DNA from: Atrichornis clamosus
Lineage: Eukaryota > Chordata > Aves > Passeriformes > Menuridae
Length of the DNA stretch: 64,000 nt
Assembly (NCBI GenBank): GCA_013400975.1
Contig: WBMZ01010150.1
Location: 1 to 64,000, forward strand
Reading direction: 5' to 3'
The translations under genes were made by a program, and so were the position numbers. Shown here piece by piece: positions 23,329 to 33,274 of this stretch. Below the pieces are notes generated by a model that made no database searches, was not told the DNA's origin, and worked only from the letters and a program-made list of their open reading frames with translations. Each line of letters begins with the position of its first letter. Within the stretch, counting starts at the first letter, position 1.

Positions 23329-24713
23329 GTATGTAAAAATTCATGAATTGGGGGTCGCCTGGGGTGTTTTATTGCACTATAGAGGGATAGGTGGGAATGT
23401 CAAGATGTTTTATGAAGCCCAGAGTGCTTAAGAATAAAGAAAAATTTATTGTCACGTCCTGAATGATTTGCATCTGAGCTTAAATGAAAGATTGAGTTTT
23501 TCTGGTTTGAGATTCTCAGATCCTCCAAAAAGACAAAAAATCATCATGACACTACCAAATCACTCTGGTTATTGGTGTGTTTCCCTAATATCACTCTAGG
23601 GCTGGTTTTAAATTTCCTCTTATTAAAAAAGGAGAAAGAATCTTTTGAGCCTTTCCCAAACTTTTCTCCTAACCCTTCACTTTGGAAGGAAGAGATGGGA
23701 AGGGAGCTGGAGTCCAAGGGATTGCCACAGGAACTCATCCCTTCAGAGGGCTGTCACATTTAAGGCTGAAGTTATATTTTTCTTTGTAATGAGGGATTTG
23801 GCTTATGACAGCCAACTTAATTAAAAATAGATGAGGGAATGAATTCCTTGTTCTTCTCACTGAAATGTGTGGAATTTTACCTCAGGAGTCAGTTTGACAA
23901 GCCCATAATAACCCAGAGTCCTTGACTGTAGCTGACGCATGTGCTTGGCCTTTCCAACACCTGCAGAAGTGTGCCTAGAAATGCTTCTCCTTCTTCTTTC
24001 TCTTCAGCACTCTTGGCATAGAGATTTAACTTTTCTTTTGTTTAACTGTAGTGAAAAAGTTGATTGTTTCCCTTGTGTGGGTATCCTGCAGCTTGGGTCA
24101 GAGTTTGGGGATCAGTCTGCCAGCCTGGGTTAGTTCTCCACTTCAAATTTAATAAAAATAAAATTTAATAAAAACAGATAAGCAGGACTAAGAGGAAACC
24201 CTTTTGTGGGCTTCTTGGTGCCACTTTGAGATTTCTTGGAAGAGCTGCTGGAGCATGTATTCCATTTCCCATCTTATGGCAGTGTTTGAATTCCTGGCTG
24301 GCGTGTGAGCCCTGAGGATCCTTGCAGCAGGATGGAGCTGTGCTGAGTTTTGGGGCTGCACAGAAGTGGAGTCAGCAGAGAATTCTGCAGTAGAAGGAGC
24401 CCTGGAGAGCATCAGTGCCAGCCAGTCTCTGAAATTGCTGCTCCAGGATGGATAGGCAGCTTTTGTGTGGAATAATCTCAGCCTGTGGCTGGCCCTACCA
24501 AGGGCCCAGGGTGTGCAGGCACTGGATTTGGGAGCAGTGTGTTTTGCTGTAAAAAGTTTAAATACAAAAGCAGCTTTTCTTAAATTTGTGTGTAGTTGTA
24601 ACTAAAGATTTCTTAGCACAGCAGAGTTTGAGCAGTGTTGTGTGTCCAGTACCTGTGTGATAGCAGTGCACTGAGTGCTTCCCTCTTGCTAACTGCTCCT
24701 CTCTCGCTCACAG

Positions 24714-24875
24714 GAACATTCAGGACGTGTCTTTAGGCTGCAGTTTGATGAATTTCAGATCATTAGTAGTTCCCATGACGATACAATTCTGATTTGGGAT
24801 TTCTTAAATGTGCCACCGAGTGCCCAGAACGAGACCCGCTCTCCATCTAGAACATACACCTACATCTCCAGATAA
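24714..24875 (+). CDS. FBXW11: FBXW11 last coding exon, WD40 blade 7 and C-terminus
   Basis: This encodes [15 protein letters not shown] through RTYTYISR and the stop TAA at 24,873-24,875. It builds blade 7, closing the propeller, and the short Ser/Thr/Tyr-rich tail. The acceptor is CTCGCTCACAG. The Arg of SGRV (codon 24,726-24,728) equals beta-TrCP1 Arg521, a further degron contact. [14 protein letters not shown] identifies FBXW11; BTRC has a different, acidic and Pro-rich version. The physical exon continues 27 bases past the stop to a donor at 24,903, listed separately. Confidence 0.97.
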   Translation, partial: EHSGRVFRLQFDEFQIISSSHDDTILIWDFLNVPPSAQNETRSPSRTYTYISR

Positions 24876-24902
24876 CAGTCTGCACTTTACTGCCCTCAGA
24901 AG
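24876..24902 (+). other. FBXW11: FBXW11 3' UTR, 27-nt tail of the last coding exon
   Basis: After the stop codon the exon runs 27 bases and meets AAG followed by GTAAGG, a strong donor. The best acceptor before the terminal non-coding exon is CTTTTTCAG at 28,321-28,329. An intron in the 3' UTR is therefore inferred from splice signals only. The distance from stop to junction is under the roughly 50-55 nt that triggers nonsense-mediated decay. The tail holds an 8-base match to the miR-17 family seed (GCACTTTA, 24,882-24,889), though sites this close to a stop codon are usually ineffective. Confidence 0.75.
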
Positions 24903-26744
24903 GTAAGGCTCCTCCTCTGCTTGGATCTGGTAAAGAGCTGGAATGTTCCCTCTGTCTGCAGGTTGGCTTGGCCAAACAGGCTGAGGTTTTCCTTCAGAAA
25001 ATAAAACCTTTGTATGCCCCGTCTTCCCCTCTCCAGTCTTCGTGTGGTTGTGCTCCAGCACGTCCTGTTGGGTCCCCCCTCTGTCATCCCTGCTGGGTAC
25101 AGTGGGGTAGTCAGGCACTTCACAGAAAGCTGTTGTGTATTGACAAGGTTCTTGGTGTATGGCACAGGCATTCCAGCTATCCCATGAAACTGGAGCTGTT
25201 CAGAGCTCTCCATGTACCTGTTCCCTGCTGGAAGCTGTGGAGGGAGCAGTGCAGAGCCTCTGCAGGGACCTGAACTGTGCCTGAGCCTTGGGCAAGACTG
25301 GGCAGCTCTGTGAGAACCACAGGTGGCAGAGGAAGCTCTCAGAGCTCCACAGCACCAGCTCTGAGCTGTCCTAGAGCCCAGGGACTCCATGTATTCTGGT
25401 TCCCTTTCCAGCTGCTCCAAGCCCCTTTGTTAGGACTTTGTGGATTCTTTTCCTTCATATTCCTGCCAACAATTGCACTTCAAACCACACCTGTGAGTGC
25501 TGGGACTTGGGAACACAGGCACTTCCCTTCCAAAGCAGAGCAGTCTCTGCCAGTGCCAGGTTGGATGCTTCCAAGGAATTGGAGACACCACAATAAGAGG
25601 AGTTAGGAGTGGCAATGCCCCAACCAGAAGGATTTATTTTATTGGAAGTAGATAATGAACACTTTACTTACACATGGTGAGAAAAGTCTTCATGTAAGAA
25701 TGGATTTTCATTACCTCCCTGGATAGATTTGTCCCTGCTGTGGCAAAATGTGTTTCTCAGGTTTTTCCACTCCTGGAGGATCTCTGCTTCTGGCTAGGAA
25801 ACACCTTGCCTTGTAAAGACACGTTTTGAGATGCTCCTGCTCAAAAATGAATTTCCTTTCACCTGTAAGCATTCCTCAGGAAGTGCTGGCTGCCTGCCCT
25901 GCTACTGAACTCCTTGAGCAAAAGCCAGGGCAGTGCCCTCTGTGGCTCTGACACTGGGATCTGTGGGAGCCTTACGTTGCACACAGGGTTGGAGCCAACA
26001 CTTGGCCAGGCTGAGCTGCCTCTGTCAGAGCATTCCTGTCATCAGGCCCATGAATAAGGAAGGAATCCGATGCTGTGAACGTGAGCCATGTGCAGAATCC
26101 CACTCCAGCCCTCCCTTCAAACCACGTTCTCAGGACACGCTGCAGGGGCAGTTGAGTGCAGCTCATGGACTTGCTCATCCTGCCTGGGCAGCACCAGGGA
26201 CACCTGGGAAGGCTGAACGGCTGAGCTAAATGTTTGTGCAGGGTGGGGAGTGGCTGAAAACAACTCCATGGGAGATAATTCCTAAACTCCCAAGGAACCA
26301 GGGCCTCCAGCACTGCCTACCTTGTGTGGTTTGATCCCAGAGGAAGTACTGGCATCCTTGTGGAAAGCTGGGTGCGTCATCAGCGACTGGCCTGCTCCTA
26401 CCATTGCCTTTGTGCCACCTGAGTGAGCTGCTGCTGTGGGGACTCCAGGGCTTGTTGAAGCTGAATGGTTTTTGCTCTCAGTGGAAAACTTCCTTTCCTT
26501 CTTCCTGAGTAATTCTGATTTTAATTTTTCTTGCCTTTTCAGGCTGATAGAAAAGGCTGCATTTTAGAAACAGCCTCCATCTATCCTCCAGTTCTGCCCC
26601 AGGGCTTTCTTCTGTTAACTTACAAGTAATTTGAGATGGACAAATTCTGTTTTTAAATTACAGAAGTATATTGGGCAGGTTTCATGTATTTAGATTGATG
26701 GAAAAGCTACACATAGTGTGTCTTAGGCACAAAAGAAACACGGA

Positions 26745-26996
26745 GTCATAGACTATCCTGAGCTGGAAGGGACCCACCAGGATCATCCAGTCCAGCTCCT
26801 GGCCCTGCCCAGACACCCCAACAATCCCCCCCTGTCCCTGGGAGCGCTGACCAAAGGCTCCTGGAGCTCTGGCAGCCTTGGAGCCGTGCCCATTCCCTGG
26901 GGAGCCTGCTCAGTGCCCAGCACCCTCTGGGGGAAGAAGAACCTTTTCCTGCTCTCCAGCCCGAGCCTCCCTGGCCCAGCTCCAGCCGTTCCTGCA
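26745..26996 (-). mobile_element. CR1 LINE fragment, subfamily A, in the 3' UTR intron
   Basis: The plus strand opens with GTCATAGACTATCCTGAGCT, the inverted tail, and continues to CCAGCTCCAGCCGTTCC, where the copy is 5'-truncated. It has the same subfamily as the copies at 1.1, 13.6 and 56.9 kb but the opposite orientation to the first two. Confidence 0.9.
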
Positions 26997-28083
26997 GGTC
27001 AAGAAATGAGGAGTTGGATAAACCTTCCCTCAGTTCCTTGCCCAGCCGCGTGCTGGAGTCTCCCTTTGCCACGTGGCACACACGGCTCCGTGTCTTTGGG
27101 ATTTGCCAGTGGAGGGTGAGAGGCCTTGGCAGGGTGTTCTGCTGCTCACATTCTGCACACTTGGCAGTTTGGCACAGCTCAGTCTGCCTTGCACATGAGG
27201 CACAGCTGGGACTCCATTCCCCAGGTCCTGGGAGTTCCTGGTGTTGGTAATGACAGTCCCTTAACAGCAATTTCCTCTACAGGAGAGATGCTGTGATGTC
27301 ACTTTTTGACAGGTTTGTCTGATTTCAGAATCCAAAACCCCTAAATCTACATAAAATTATGGTCAAACAGCTAGTATTTCTTCATGACATTTAATGAAAC
27401 AGTTTTATATGCTTTCAAACATCACAGTGTTCTGAATTTTGAAGCAGCCCTGTACCCGTTTTTACAGGCTTTGCAATGTGAGGCTCTTCAAAGTGGATCA
27501 TTTTTGACAGTCCTGGCAGTTGGCTGTGAGAGTTTTATTGCTTTCTCTTGAATTCCTGTTGTTTATTGTAACATGATAAAAATTGTTACCATATGATAGT
27601 CTAATATTCTTCTATTAAGCATCAGGCTGAGGGAAGGGAAGTGCCCAAGGATGTTTTAACCTTTCATGGGAATTTCATATCAGAAGAGGGAAGTCCATAA
27701 AAAAGGGTTTGGGAAGTGGCAGGTAAAATCAAAGCTCAGATTTAATTACACTCAGAACTTACTCTGCCTCCAAGCTGATAACGGAGTCGCAGGGCTGGAA
27801 AAGGTCACTGAAATATCAAAGTATTTGAGTTTTTTGTCTGTTTTCCTAAAAGCTCCTCATGTATTAAAGCAACTGAACTCACCTCCTGTGCAAAACTCTT
27901 CCTCTGCAGTGTGAGGAACAAAGAACAATTCCCTGGCAGGTGTAGATTGGGTGCAGGGGGCAGAGCTGGAGGTCACTGGCTGTGCTCACGGGGGCTTTGA
28001 CTCCTGCTCTGTGTAAGGAAACTGCCTGTGGGTGACCCCCAAGGACCAGAGCCATGGAGAGCTGGCTCTTGCTCCAGTGGAAC

Positions 28084-28151
28084 CCAGAGCACATCCCAGA
28101 GCACATCCCAGAGCACATCCCAGAGCACATCCCAGAGCACATCCCAGAGCA
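28084..28151. repeat. 12-bp minisatellite, five and a half units
   Basis: The unit CCCAGAGCACAT is repeated five times without change from 28,084 to 28,143, followed by a partial unit CCCAGAGCAC. It lies in the inferred 3' UTR intron. The perfect repetition makes it likely to vary in copy number between individuals. Frames through it give regular peptides (such as HPRA or QSTS repeats) that are only artefacts of a 12-base period. Confidence 0.97.
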
Positions 28152-28907
28152 CGCAGAGCCCCTGGGCTGCAGTGGGAAGTTCTTGTAGCCCTCGATGTCC
28201 TGCACGAGTCACATCCTCCATATGCTCTGCCCTTTTCCTTTCAGCCTGGATGCTGTGGATCCCTGAGCACCTCTGGATGCTATTTGCTTTGTGCCTTCTC
28301 CCCGTTCACTTGTCTTTTGTCTTTTTCAGGGTTCCACAGTCTTGAACTACTGGATTTTTGGCTACTACACGCCTGAAGATGATTGACAGCTAAAGTCAGA
28401 ATTGGTTCTAGATGCTGTGTAGATGCAAAGCAGCACAATTCTATATCTAAATTTCTTAATCTTTCCTGCTCTCAGTGGTCGTCTTTGAATTTGCTACAAA
28501 TTCACTGACTTGGAGTAGATGAATTTCAGAAGCCTCTCCTTCCCTGCTGTGAGAAATCCAAAGCTTCACATGTAAATTGTCCGTAGAAACTGAACTCTGA
28601 TGGCTTGTTTTTCAGAAACAAATCAGAAGTCAAGAAAGGACTTGGCCTAATTTATATTGCTTTGCACTTTTGTCTGACTTTAAAGAAAAGAAACATTCTC
28701 CAATGAAATTTGGGTGCCAAACACATGCCCAGAATGTACAGAGCTTTGCTTTCCAGTCACCACTGTCCCTTAGGCGTTACTCATGGCAGGTTCAGAGCCC
28801 GTTCTGTTCCATAGAGTGTACGTTGGACTCTTAGAAATATTTCTGAATTGCTCAGTAATATTTTTGGATTACAGTTTACTTGTTTCTGCACCAATAATTT
28901 CTTTTAA

Positions 28908-28913
28908 ATTAAA
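28908..28913 (+). terminator. FBXW11: ATTAAA, possible proximal poly(A) signal in the 3' UTR
   Basis: ATTAAA is the commonest variant poly(A) hexamer. It sits in an AT-rich stretch about 580 bases into the terminal exon and could give a short 3' UTR isoform. There is no clear G/T-rich element just after it, so support is weak. Confidence 0.3.
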
Positions 28914-29064
28914 GATTCCCTGTAATTCAGGCTAGGTTATCTGAACTAGTTGTATAGCACTGTCTTTTCCTTTTCCCTGTGCTCCAGCCGTCCTGCGCTT
29001 CCCGGTGTTTGCCGTAGCCAGCCCTTCCCCGTGTGCTTCCCTCATCTCGGATACTGTGTAAGCA

Positions 29065-29072
29065 TGTAGATA
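29065..29072 (+). promoter_or_regulatory. Pumilio-type element TGTAGATA in the 3' UTR
   Basis: An exact match to UGUANAUA in the sense strand of the inferred 3' UTR. Such 8-mers are expected by chance every several kilobases, so function is unproven. Confidence 0.3.
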
Positions 29073-29244
29073 CCTTGTACAGACAGCAGGGCCCGGCTGC
29101 CAGGGGCAGGATGTGCTGACACTACACACCAGCACGGAGCGTGGTGGCACTTGGCAGCAGGATGTCCTGACCCCTGGCACTGCTGGTGACGTGATCACCT
29201 AGGCATTTGCTCTGCGAAAAGGAGGTTTTCAGTATTCATTAGTT

Positions 29245-29297
29245 GGTTTTGTTTTTTTGTTTTGTTTTGGTTTGTTTTGGTTTGTTTTTTTTTTTAA
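29245..29297 (+). repeat. T/G-rich low-complexity run in the 3' UTR
   Basis: Runs of T broken by single or double G (TTTTG-type units) ending in a pure T stretch. In RNA this would be a U/GU-rich element of the sort bound by ELAV or CELF-type proteins; that role is inference. Confidence 0.8.
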
Positions 29298-29739
29298 GAA
29301 AGGACGACATATTTTAAAATGTAATTTCTAAACTTTTTAAAAATTAAAAGTTGTTTAATTTATGTTCTGTATCTTATATTTTTGTGCCGCGGTATTTGCA
29401 GATGTCTGTCTCTAACACCAGCAGGTCCTCACAACCCCTGCTGATGTCCTCAGTGGTAGCATTAGCTTGGCTGCTCAGTGGAGAAGATACCATGGGCCAA
29501 AGTTCAATTTATTTATGTTTGATTTGTGACCCCTCCTCCCAGTGGAGAGGAGTCCCTTCCAGCCAGCGCTCCGGTTTCCGTGCTCATTCCCGTGCTGGTT
29601 TTCCATGAGGATTGGCTGCGATGCCGTGGGTCCTCCATGGTTTTGTTAGGGAGTCTCCATAGCTTCTTGCCGAGCCCTCCCAGTGTCCCTTTGCTTTGTG
29701 TGGTCACACAAGCACACCTGCGTTCTCCTTAGGTCAGGA

Positions 29740-30040
29740 GGAGCCGTGGATCAGCGCGAGCGGGAGTTTTCCGTGGGCAGCAGTGGCTCCAGTGGAGCCC
29801 CGGTGGCCCCGCCCGTGCTCCCGGGGAGCCCCGTGCTGGCACCGAGGGATGTGCTGGTTCCTCGGCTGTTTGTCCGTCCTGTGCCGTCCCTGTCAGCTGC
29901 AGTCTCGTGGCTCTGTCGGGTTTGCTGCCTTTCCCCCGTGTCAGTCCCGGGCCGGGGCCGCGCGGGGGGAGCTCAGGAGACGTGGAGGTGTCACCAAGCC
30001 CAGGAGGGGCCTGGGGGTGTCCCCTCCTCGCCCACAGCCT
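29740..30040 (+). other. GC- and CpG-rich patch inside the FBXW11 3' UTR
   Basis: About 300 bases with many CpG (for example TCAGCGCGAGCGGGAG and GGGCCGGGGCCGCGCGGGGG) inside an otherwise AT-rich terminal exon. There is no CR1 signature. Overlapping open frames are present on both strands without a recognisable product. Confidence 0.55.
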
Positions 30041-30664
30041 GTGGGGAGCTCAGCTCCCACTCCCATGTCACCATATCCATGGAATGATCGAATGTGATGA
30101 AGTACAGAAGAGTAAATTTGCTCCTGAGCGTCCATAAGATCACTTTGGTAAGCTTGACAGTAGTTCGTGCAAGTGTCTTACTTTGCCCTTCTCATCTAAT
30201 AGCTTTAATATTAAACTGTTGAAAAAAGAGAAATCTGTCGCAGCCCTGAAGAAAAAGGTTCTTTGTTTCCGAAGAGCGGAGTCCTTTTTTAAAAATGCAT
30301 GTGTAAGATTTCAATTCCTGTTTTTCCTTGGGAGATAATGGTATTTGAACATGCAGTCTAAACTTCTTTGTGCTTTGTGTAACATAGCAGTGGACTTTTG
30401 TGATTGGCACCCAAGGAACTCGACTCCTGGGATTCATGGTAGTGATCCTGGCTGCACTCTGGACTTTGTTTTGCTAACCATAATTGAGCAACTGTACATT
30501 ACTGCGATATTAATGTTTCAAAGCACTGGGATAGTCTAATTCTAACTTGTAATTATGTTTGCCAATTATCTGTTTGGAAAGTTGGTGTATGAACAGCTTC
30601 TTGAAACTGTTAAATTGTACAGATATCGTTCATGATCTAAAGCTTTGTACTGTGGAATGTGCTT

Positions 30665-30670
30665 AATAAA
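30665..30670 (+). terminator. FBXW11: Poly(A) signal AATAAA, likely FBXW11 3' end
   Basis: A canonical AATAAA followed within about 20-35 bases by a likely cleavage region and then a G/T-rich downstream element (GTGGAGGAGTGGTGTTGTCT, about 30,701-30,720). This is the usual vertebrate arrangement. CR1 debris begins about 85 bases further on, which fits the end of constrained sequence. Confidence 0.75.
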
Positions 30671-30754
30671 AAAACGTTTGAACTTAAATTTGTCCCACGA
30701 GTGGAGGAGTGGTGTTGTCTCAGCAGAGCTCGGTCCCATGTGTGAGTTAAGGCC

Positions 30755-30835
30755 GGGTGGGAGCAACCTGGCCTGGTGGGAGGGGTCCCTGCCCCTGGCG
30801 GGTCCCTTCCAACCCAAACCCAGTGGAAGGCACAG
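30755..30835 (+). mobile_element. CR1 LINE 3'-end fragment, short
   Basis: About 80 bases similar to the end of subfamily C: GGTGGGAGGGGTCCCTGCCC followed by CGGGTCCCTTCCAACCCAAA. The terminal ATTCTGTG repeat is lost. It lies immediately downstream of the inferred FBXW11 poly(A) site. Confidence 0.6.
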
Positions 30836-32329
30836 GGAATCTTGAGCCCAACCCCTGTGGGCCATGGCCCAGTTCCGTGCTCTGACGGGTGGTGGGAGCT
30901 GCTGTTCCACCCTGCCCTTTACTGGGGCAAACCTGGGGGGGAACAGTGAAAACAGAGCTGAGCTCAGTCACCCACCACGGGGTCTGAAGCCCACTGCTGC
31001 TGTGCTGCTGCCTCTGCAGGAGCATCACCAGGATCTTTCCTTACTTCATCAAGAATGCAGACAGAATTTTTAAAATATTTCCCATCTCCTGGCTTGTTGA
31101 GGCAACCTGTCCATGCCCTGAGCCATGCAGAGGCTTCCAGGGCTTGCTCTGACTGAGGAAAAGCTTTGCCTTGGGCCTTCTTTAGAAAATGTATGGTGAG
31201 TGGGGAGAAAAAGGGATTCCAAGTTCTCATCTTTGCCCTCTACCCCTGCTCTGCTCTCAGTAGCTTTATTTGTGAGTTAAATTTGCTTTTAAAGAGTTTG
31301 AGAAGTTGCTGTTTGCTGTGCAGTGAAGGAGCTGCTCCAGTGGCTTCCTGAGGGATCAGAGCAGAAGCTGCGGGTGGTGCAGATCCTCTGCCACAGGGGG
31401 ACTGGCCAGGGCTGTGCTGGCCTGTCCCAGGTCAGGTACAAGCTCTTGTTAAACCCTGGTGCTGCAGGGCTTGGGCTGGGTTTGTGTCCTGGCCCTGGGC
31501 ATCCCAGCGAGCTCCTTGTGCCGTGCTGGCTTTGGTGAGGGCTCTGTGGGGAGCACTGACCTGAAATAGCTTTAGAGGTGCTGTAAACTGTGCCAAGAAT
31601 AGGAACACAATTCTGGCTCAGTCTTGGCAAGTCCAGCCCTCAGAATGTCTCAAATTCAGATTGCTTCTTATTCTTCTTGACCCATTCTTGAGTCGGGATC
31701 ATAGTTCAAGGTTGCTGCTGCTCAGGTTGGGGCTGCACCCCGAGGAGACGGAGTCAAACCCCGTCTGTTTTCTGCCAGAAATGCACTGTGGAAGTGCAGC
31801 CTCACTGAGCTCCTCACAGGGGTTCTGAAGGTCCTACTGGTGTCATTATCCAAATAAGCCACAAAAGCTCTGTGATAGATCCACAGTGTAAACCTTGAGG
31901 TCAGGCTCTAACATACCGCCTCACCTGGGTGGCCCTGGGTTTGGGTTGTTTTGTGGGTTTTTCCTGCAGTTATGGCCTCTTTTGCAGTTTGCTGTTAATT
32001 CCCACCGGAGAACTTCCCAGTGAGGTGTGGAGGCACCGCCCTGCTGGGTGCTCCCACCCATCCTGCAGCGAGCTGGGGCCCTTGGACTGCCCCTCCCACC
32101 AAAGGTTGGGAGCCACGCACTGGGCATGGAGTGCCCGTGGTGCTGGGAAGTGCCCTGGGAGGCGGGGCAGGGAGGGCAGGGTTGGGCTCCAGGGACCCCA
32201 CGGGCACGGGGCTCTCACTGAGACCCAGAAGCTCCTGCCAACCCCTCCCCACCCTCCGGGGGGTGCCTGTGGGTGGTGTTGGGGCAGCACAATGGGGTGG
32301 AACCCATCCCTGCCCTGCTGCTGTGCTGG

Positions 32330-32530
32330 CCCTGAGCATTGGAAAGGGTGGTCAGGCCTTGGCAGGGGCTGCCCAGGGAGGTTTGGAGTCCCCATCCCTG
32401 GAGGTGTCCAAGGAAGGCCTGGACGTGGCACTCAGAGCTCTGGGCTGGGGACAAGGTGGGGATGGGGCACAGCCTGGACTCGATGACCCTGGAGGGCTTT
32501 TCCAGCTGCAGGATCCTGTGCTCTGTGAGC
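32330..32530 (+). mobile_element. CR1 LINE 3'-end fragment
   Basis: Landmarks are GGAAAGGGTGGTCAGGCCTT, CATCCCTGGAGGTGTCCAAG, CCTGGACGTGGCACTCAGAG and CTGGACTCGATGACCCTGGA, the classic CR1 3' region. It differs from subfamilies A-C and is probably an older copy. Confidence 0.8.
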
Positions 32531-33182
32531 ACTGGGTGCTGGTGCCCTGGGTGAGTCTGTGCCTGCCCAGAGGCAGCGGGGGCTGTGGGAGGACGGGTCT
32601 GGCTCTGGGGGCACCTCCCAGGGACCCTCCTGTGCTGCTGTGACTGCACCTCCAAACACCCCTGGCCATGAGCTGCAGGGGCCGTGAGCCATGGGATGCT
32701 CTGGTCTTCAGTACAGAGATAAGAAAACAAGAGGTGATGGATGGGAACAGTGAAGAAGGCACCTGTGGGATGGGGCGGGTGCTGAGTGGAGCTGGAGCCC
32801 CTCTGCAGAGCACAGGGTGCAGTGTGGAAACCCCAGCCAGGGGCACAGGGAGGTTTTGGGGAACAGCAAGGGGATGCAGTGGGTGTGCTCCACAAGCTTT
32901 GTCTCAGTGTGGCCCAGCTCCTAGAGGGAATCTCAGACCTGCCTGTTCCATGAGGAAAGCTCCAGAAACTACTTAGAAATGGGATGGAAACAACCTCCTC
33001 TGAGCCAGAGCAGCTCAGGGACGGCTGTGCTGAAGGTAAATGGTAAAATGTTGATTGATTTACCCTCAACCCTCTCTGGGCTAAGGCAGGGTGGGGCTGC
33101 TGGCCAGGAACTGGGACCTAAACGGGCCCAGGCACAGCAAGGGGAAGGGCTGGTGCTGAGTGCTTACCAGGGATGGAGTGCC

Positions 33183-33245
33183 AGGACAAGGGAATGGCTT
33201 CCCACTGCCAGAGGGCAGGGTTAGATGGGATATTGGGAAGAAATT
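33183..33245 (+). mobile_element. Small CR1 fragment inverted against its neighbour
   Basis: About 60 bases (GCTTCCCACTGCCAGAGGGC, then GGTTAGATGGGATATTGGGA) that are the reverse complement of 33,481-33,545 in the adjacent minus-strand CR1. The two pieces form a near-perfect inverted pair with a spacer of about 240 bases. Confidence 0.75.
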
Positions 33246-33274
33246 ACTGAGTGCCAGGACCCACTTCTAAAGAA

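Larger units (their letters stand above)
21754..24713 (+). other. FBXW11: FBXW11 introns between 21,754 and 24,713
   Basis: Three introns: 21,754-22,261 (508 bases), 22,373-23,249 (877 bases) and 23,329-24,713 (1,385 bases), separated by the exons listed. All are unique sequence without a recognised element. They are free of CR1 copies, unlike the larger introns on both sides. Confidence 0.9.
24903..28329 (+). other. FBXW11: Inferred intron within the FBXW11 3' UTR
   Basis: A 3,427-base stretch bounded by AAG/GTAAGG and CTTTTTCAG/GG. It contains a CR1 fragment on the minus strand (about 26,745-26,996) and a 12-bp minisatellite (28,084-28,151) about 180 bases before the acceptor. No coding exon was recognised in it. 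If unspliced transcripts also exist, this would simply be 3' UTR. Confidence 0.7.
8021..30690 (+). other. FBXW11: FBXW11 (beta-TrCP2) gene, 3' part: nine coding exons plus 3' UTR exon
   Basis: This is the gene-level record for the exons listed separately. The product is the substrate receptor of an SCF (SKP1-CUL1-F-box) E3 ubiquitin ligase. It binds doubly phosphorylated DSG-type degrons, as in beta-catenin and I-kappa-B, through a seven-bladed WD40 propeller and recruits SKP1 through its F-box. Joining the nine coding exons gives 1,256 bases: two bases finishing a split codon, 417 residues and TAA. The paralogue call rests on [39 protein letters not shown] and the C-terminal [12 protein letters not shown]; as I recall, BTRC differs at all of these. 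The residues known from the human beta-TrCP1 structure to contact phosphodegrons are all present. The N-terminal exons are outside the window. Exon limits are read from GT/AG borders and codon phase, without transcript support. Confidence 0.97.
28330..30690 (+). other. FBXW11: FBXW11 terminal 3' UTR exon
   Basis: This non-coding exon of about 2.36 kb starts after a pyrimidine-rich stretch ending CTTTTTCAG and ends about 20 bases after the AATAAA at 30,665. It is mostly AT-rich, with a T/G-rich run at 29,245-29,297, a Pumilio-type element TGTAGATA at 29,065-29,072, a miR-17-family seed match GCACTTT at 28,664-28,670, an upstream ATTAAA at 28,908-28,913 that could give a shorter 3' UTR, and a GC-rich patch at about 29,740-30,040. 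No reading frame in it looks coding. The start is inferred from the splice signal and the end from the poly(A) signal. Confidence 0.75.

Noticed and set aside
8021..24875. Assignment to BTRC (beta-TrCP1)
   Set aside because: Paralogue-specific segments ([42 protein letters not shown]) fit FBXW11.
28084..28151. CRISPR-like array
   Set aside because: Units are 12 bases with no spacers, in a bird intron; this is a minisatellite.
28032..28376. Repetitive peptide frames (HPRA, QSTS or SGMC repeats) at the minisatellite
   Set aside because: A 12-base unit is a multiple of three, so every frame yields a regular peptide. There is no coding context and the region is intronic.
31929..32643. Overlapping GC-rich frames of 185-284 codons at 31.9-33.1 kb
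   Set aside because: They occur on both strands, overlap a CR1 3' fragment and show no protein signature.
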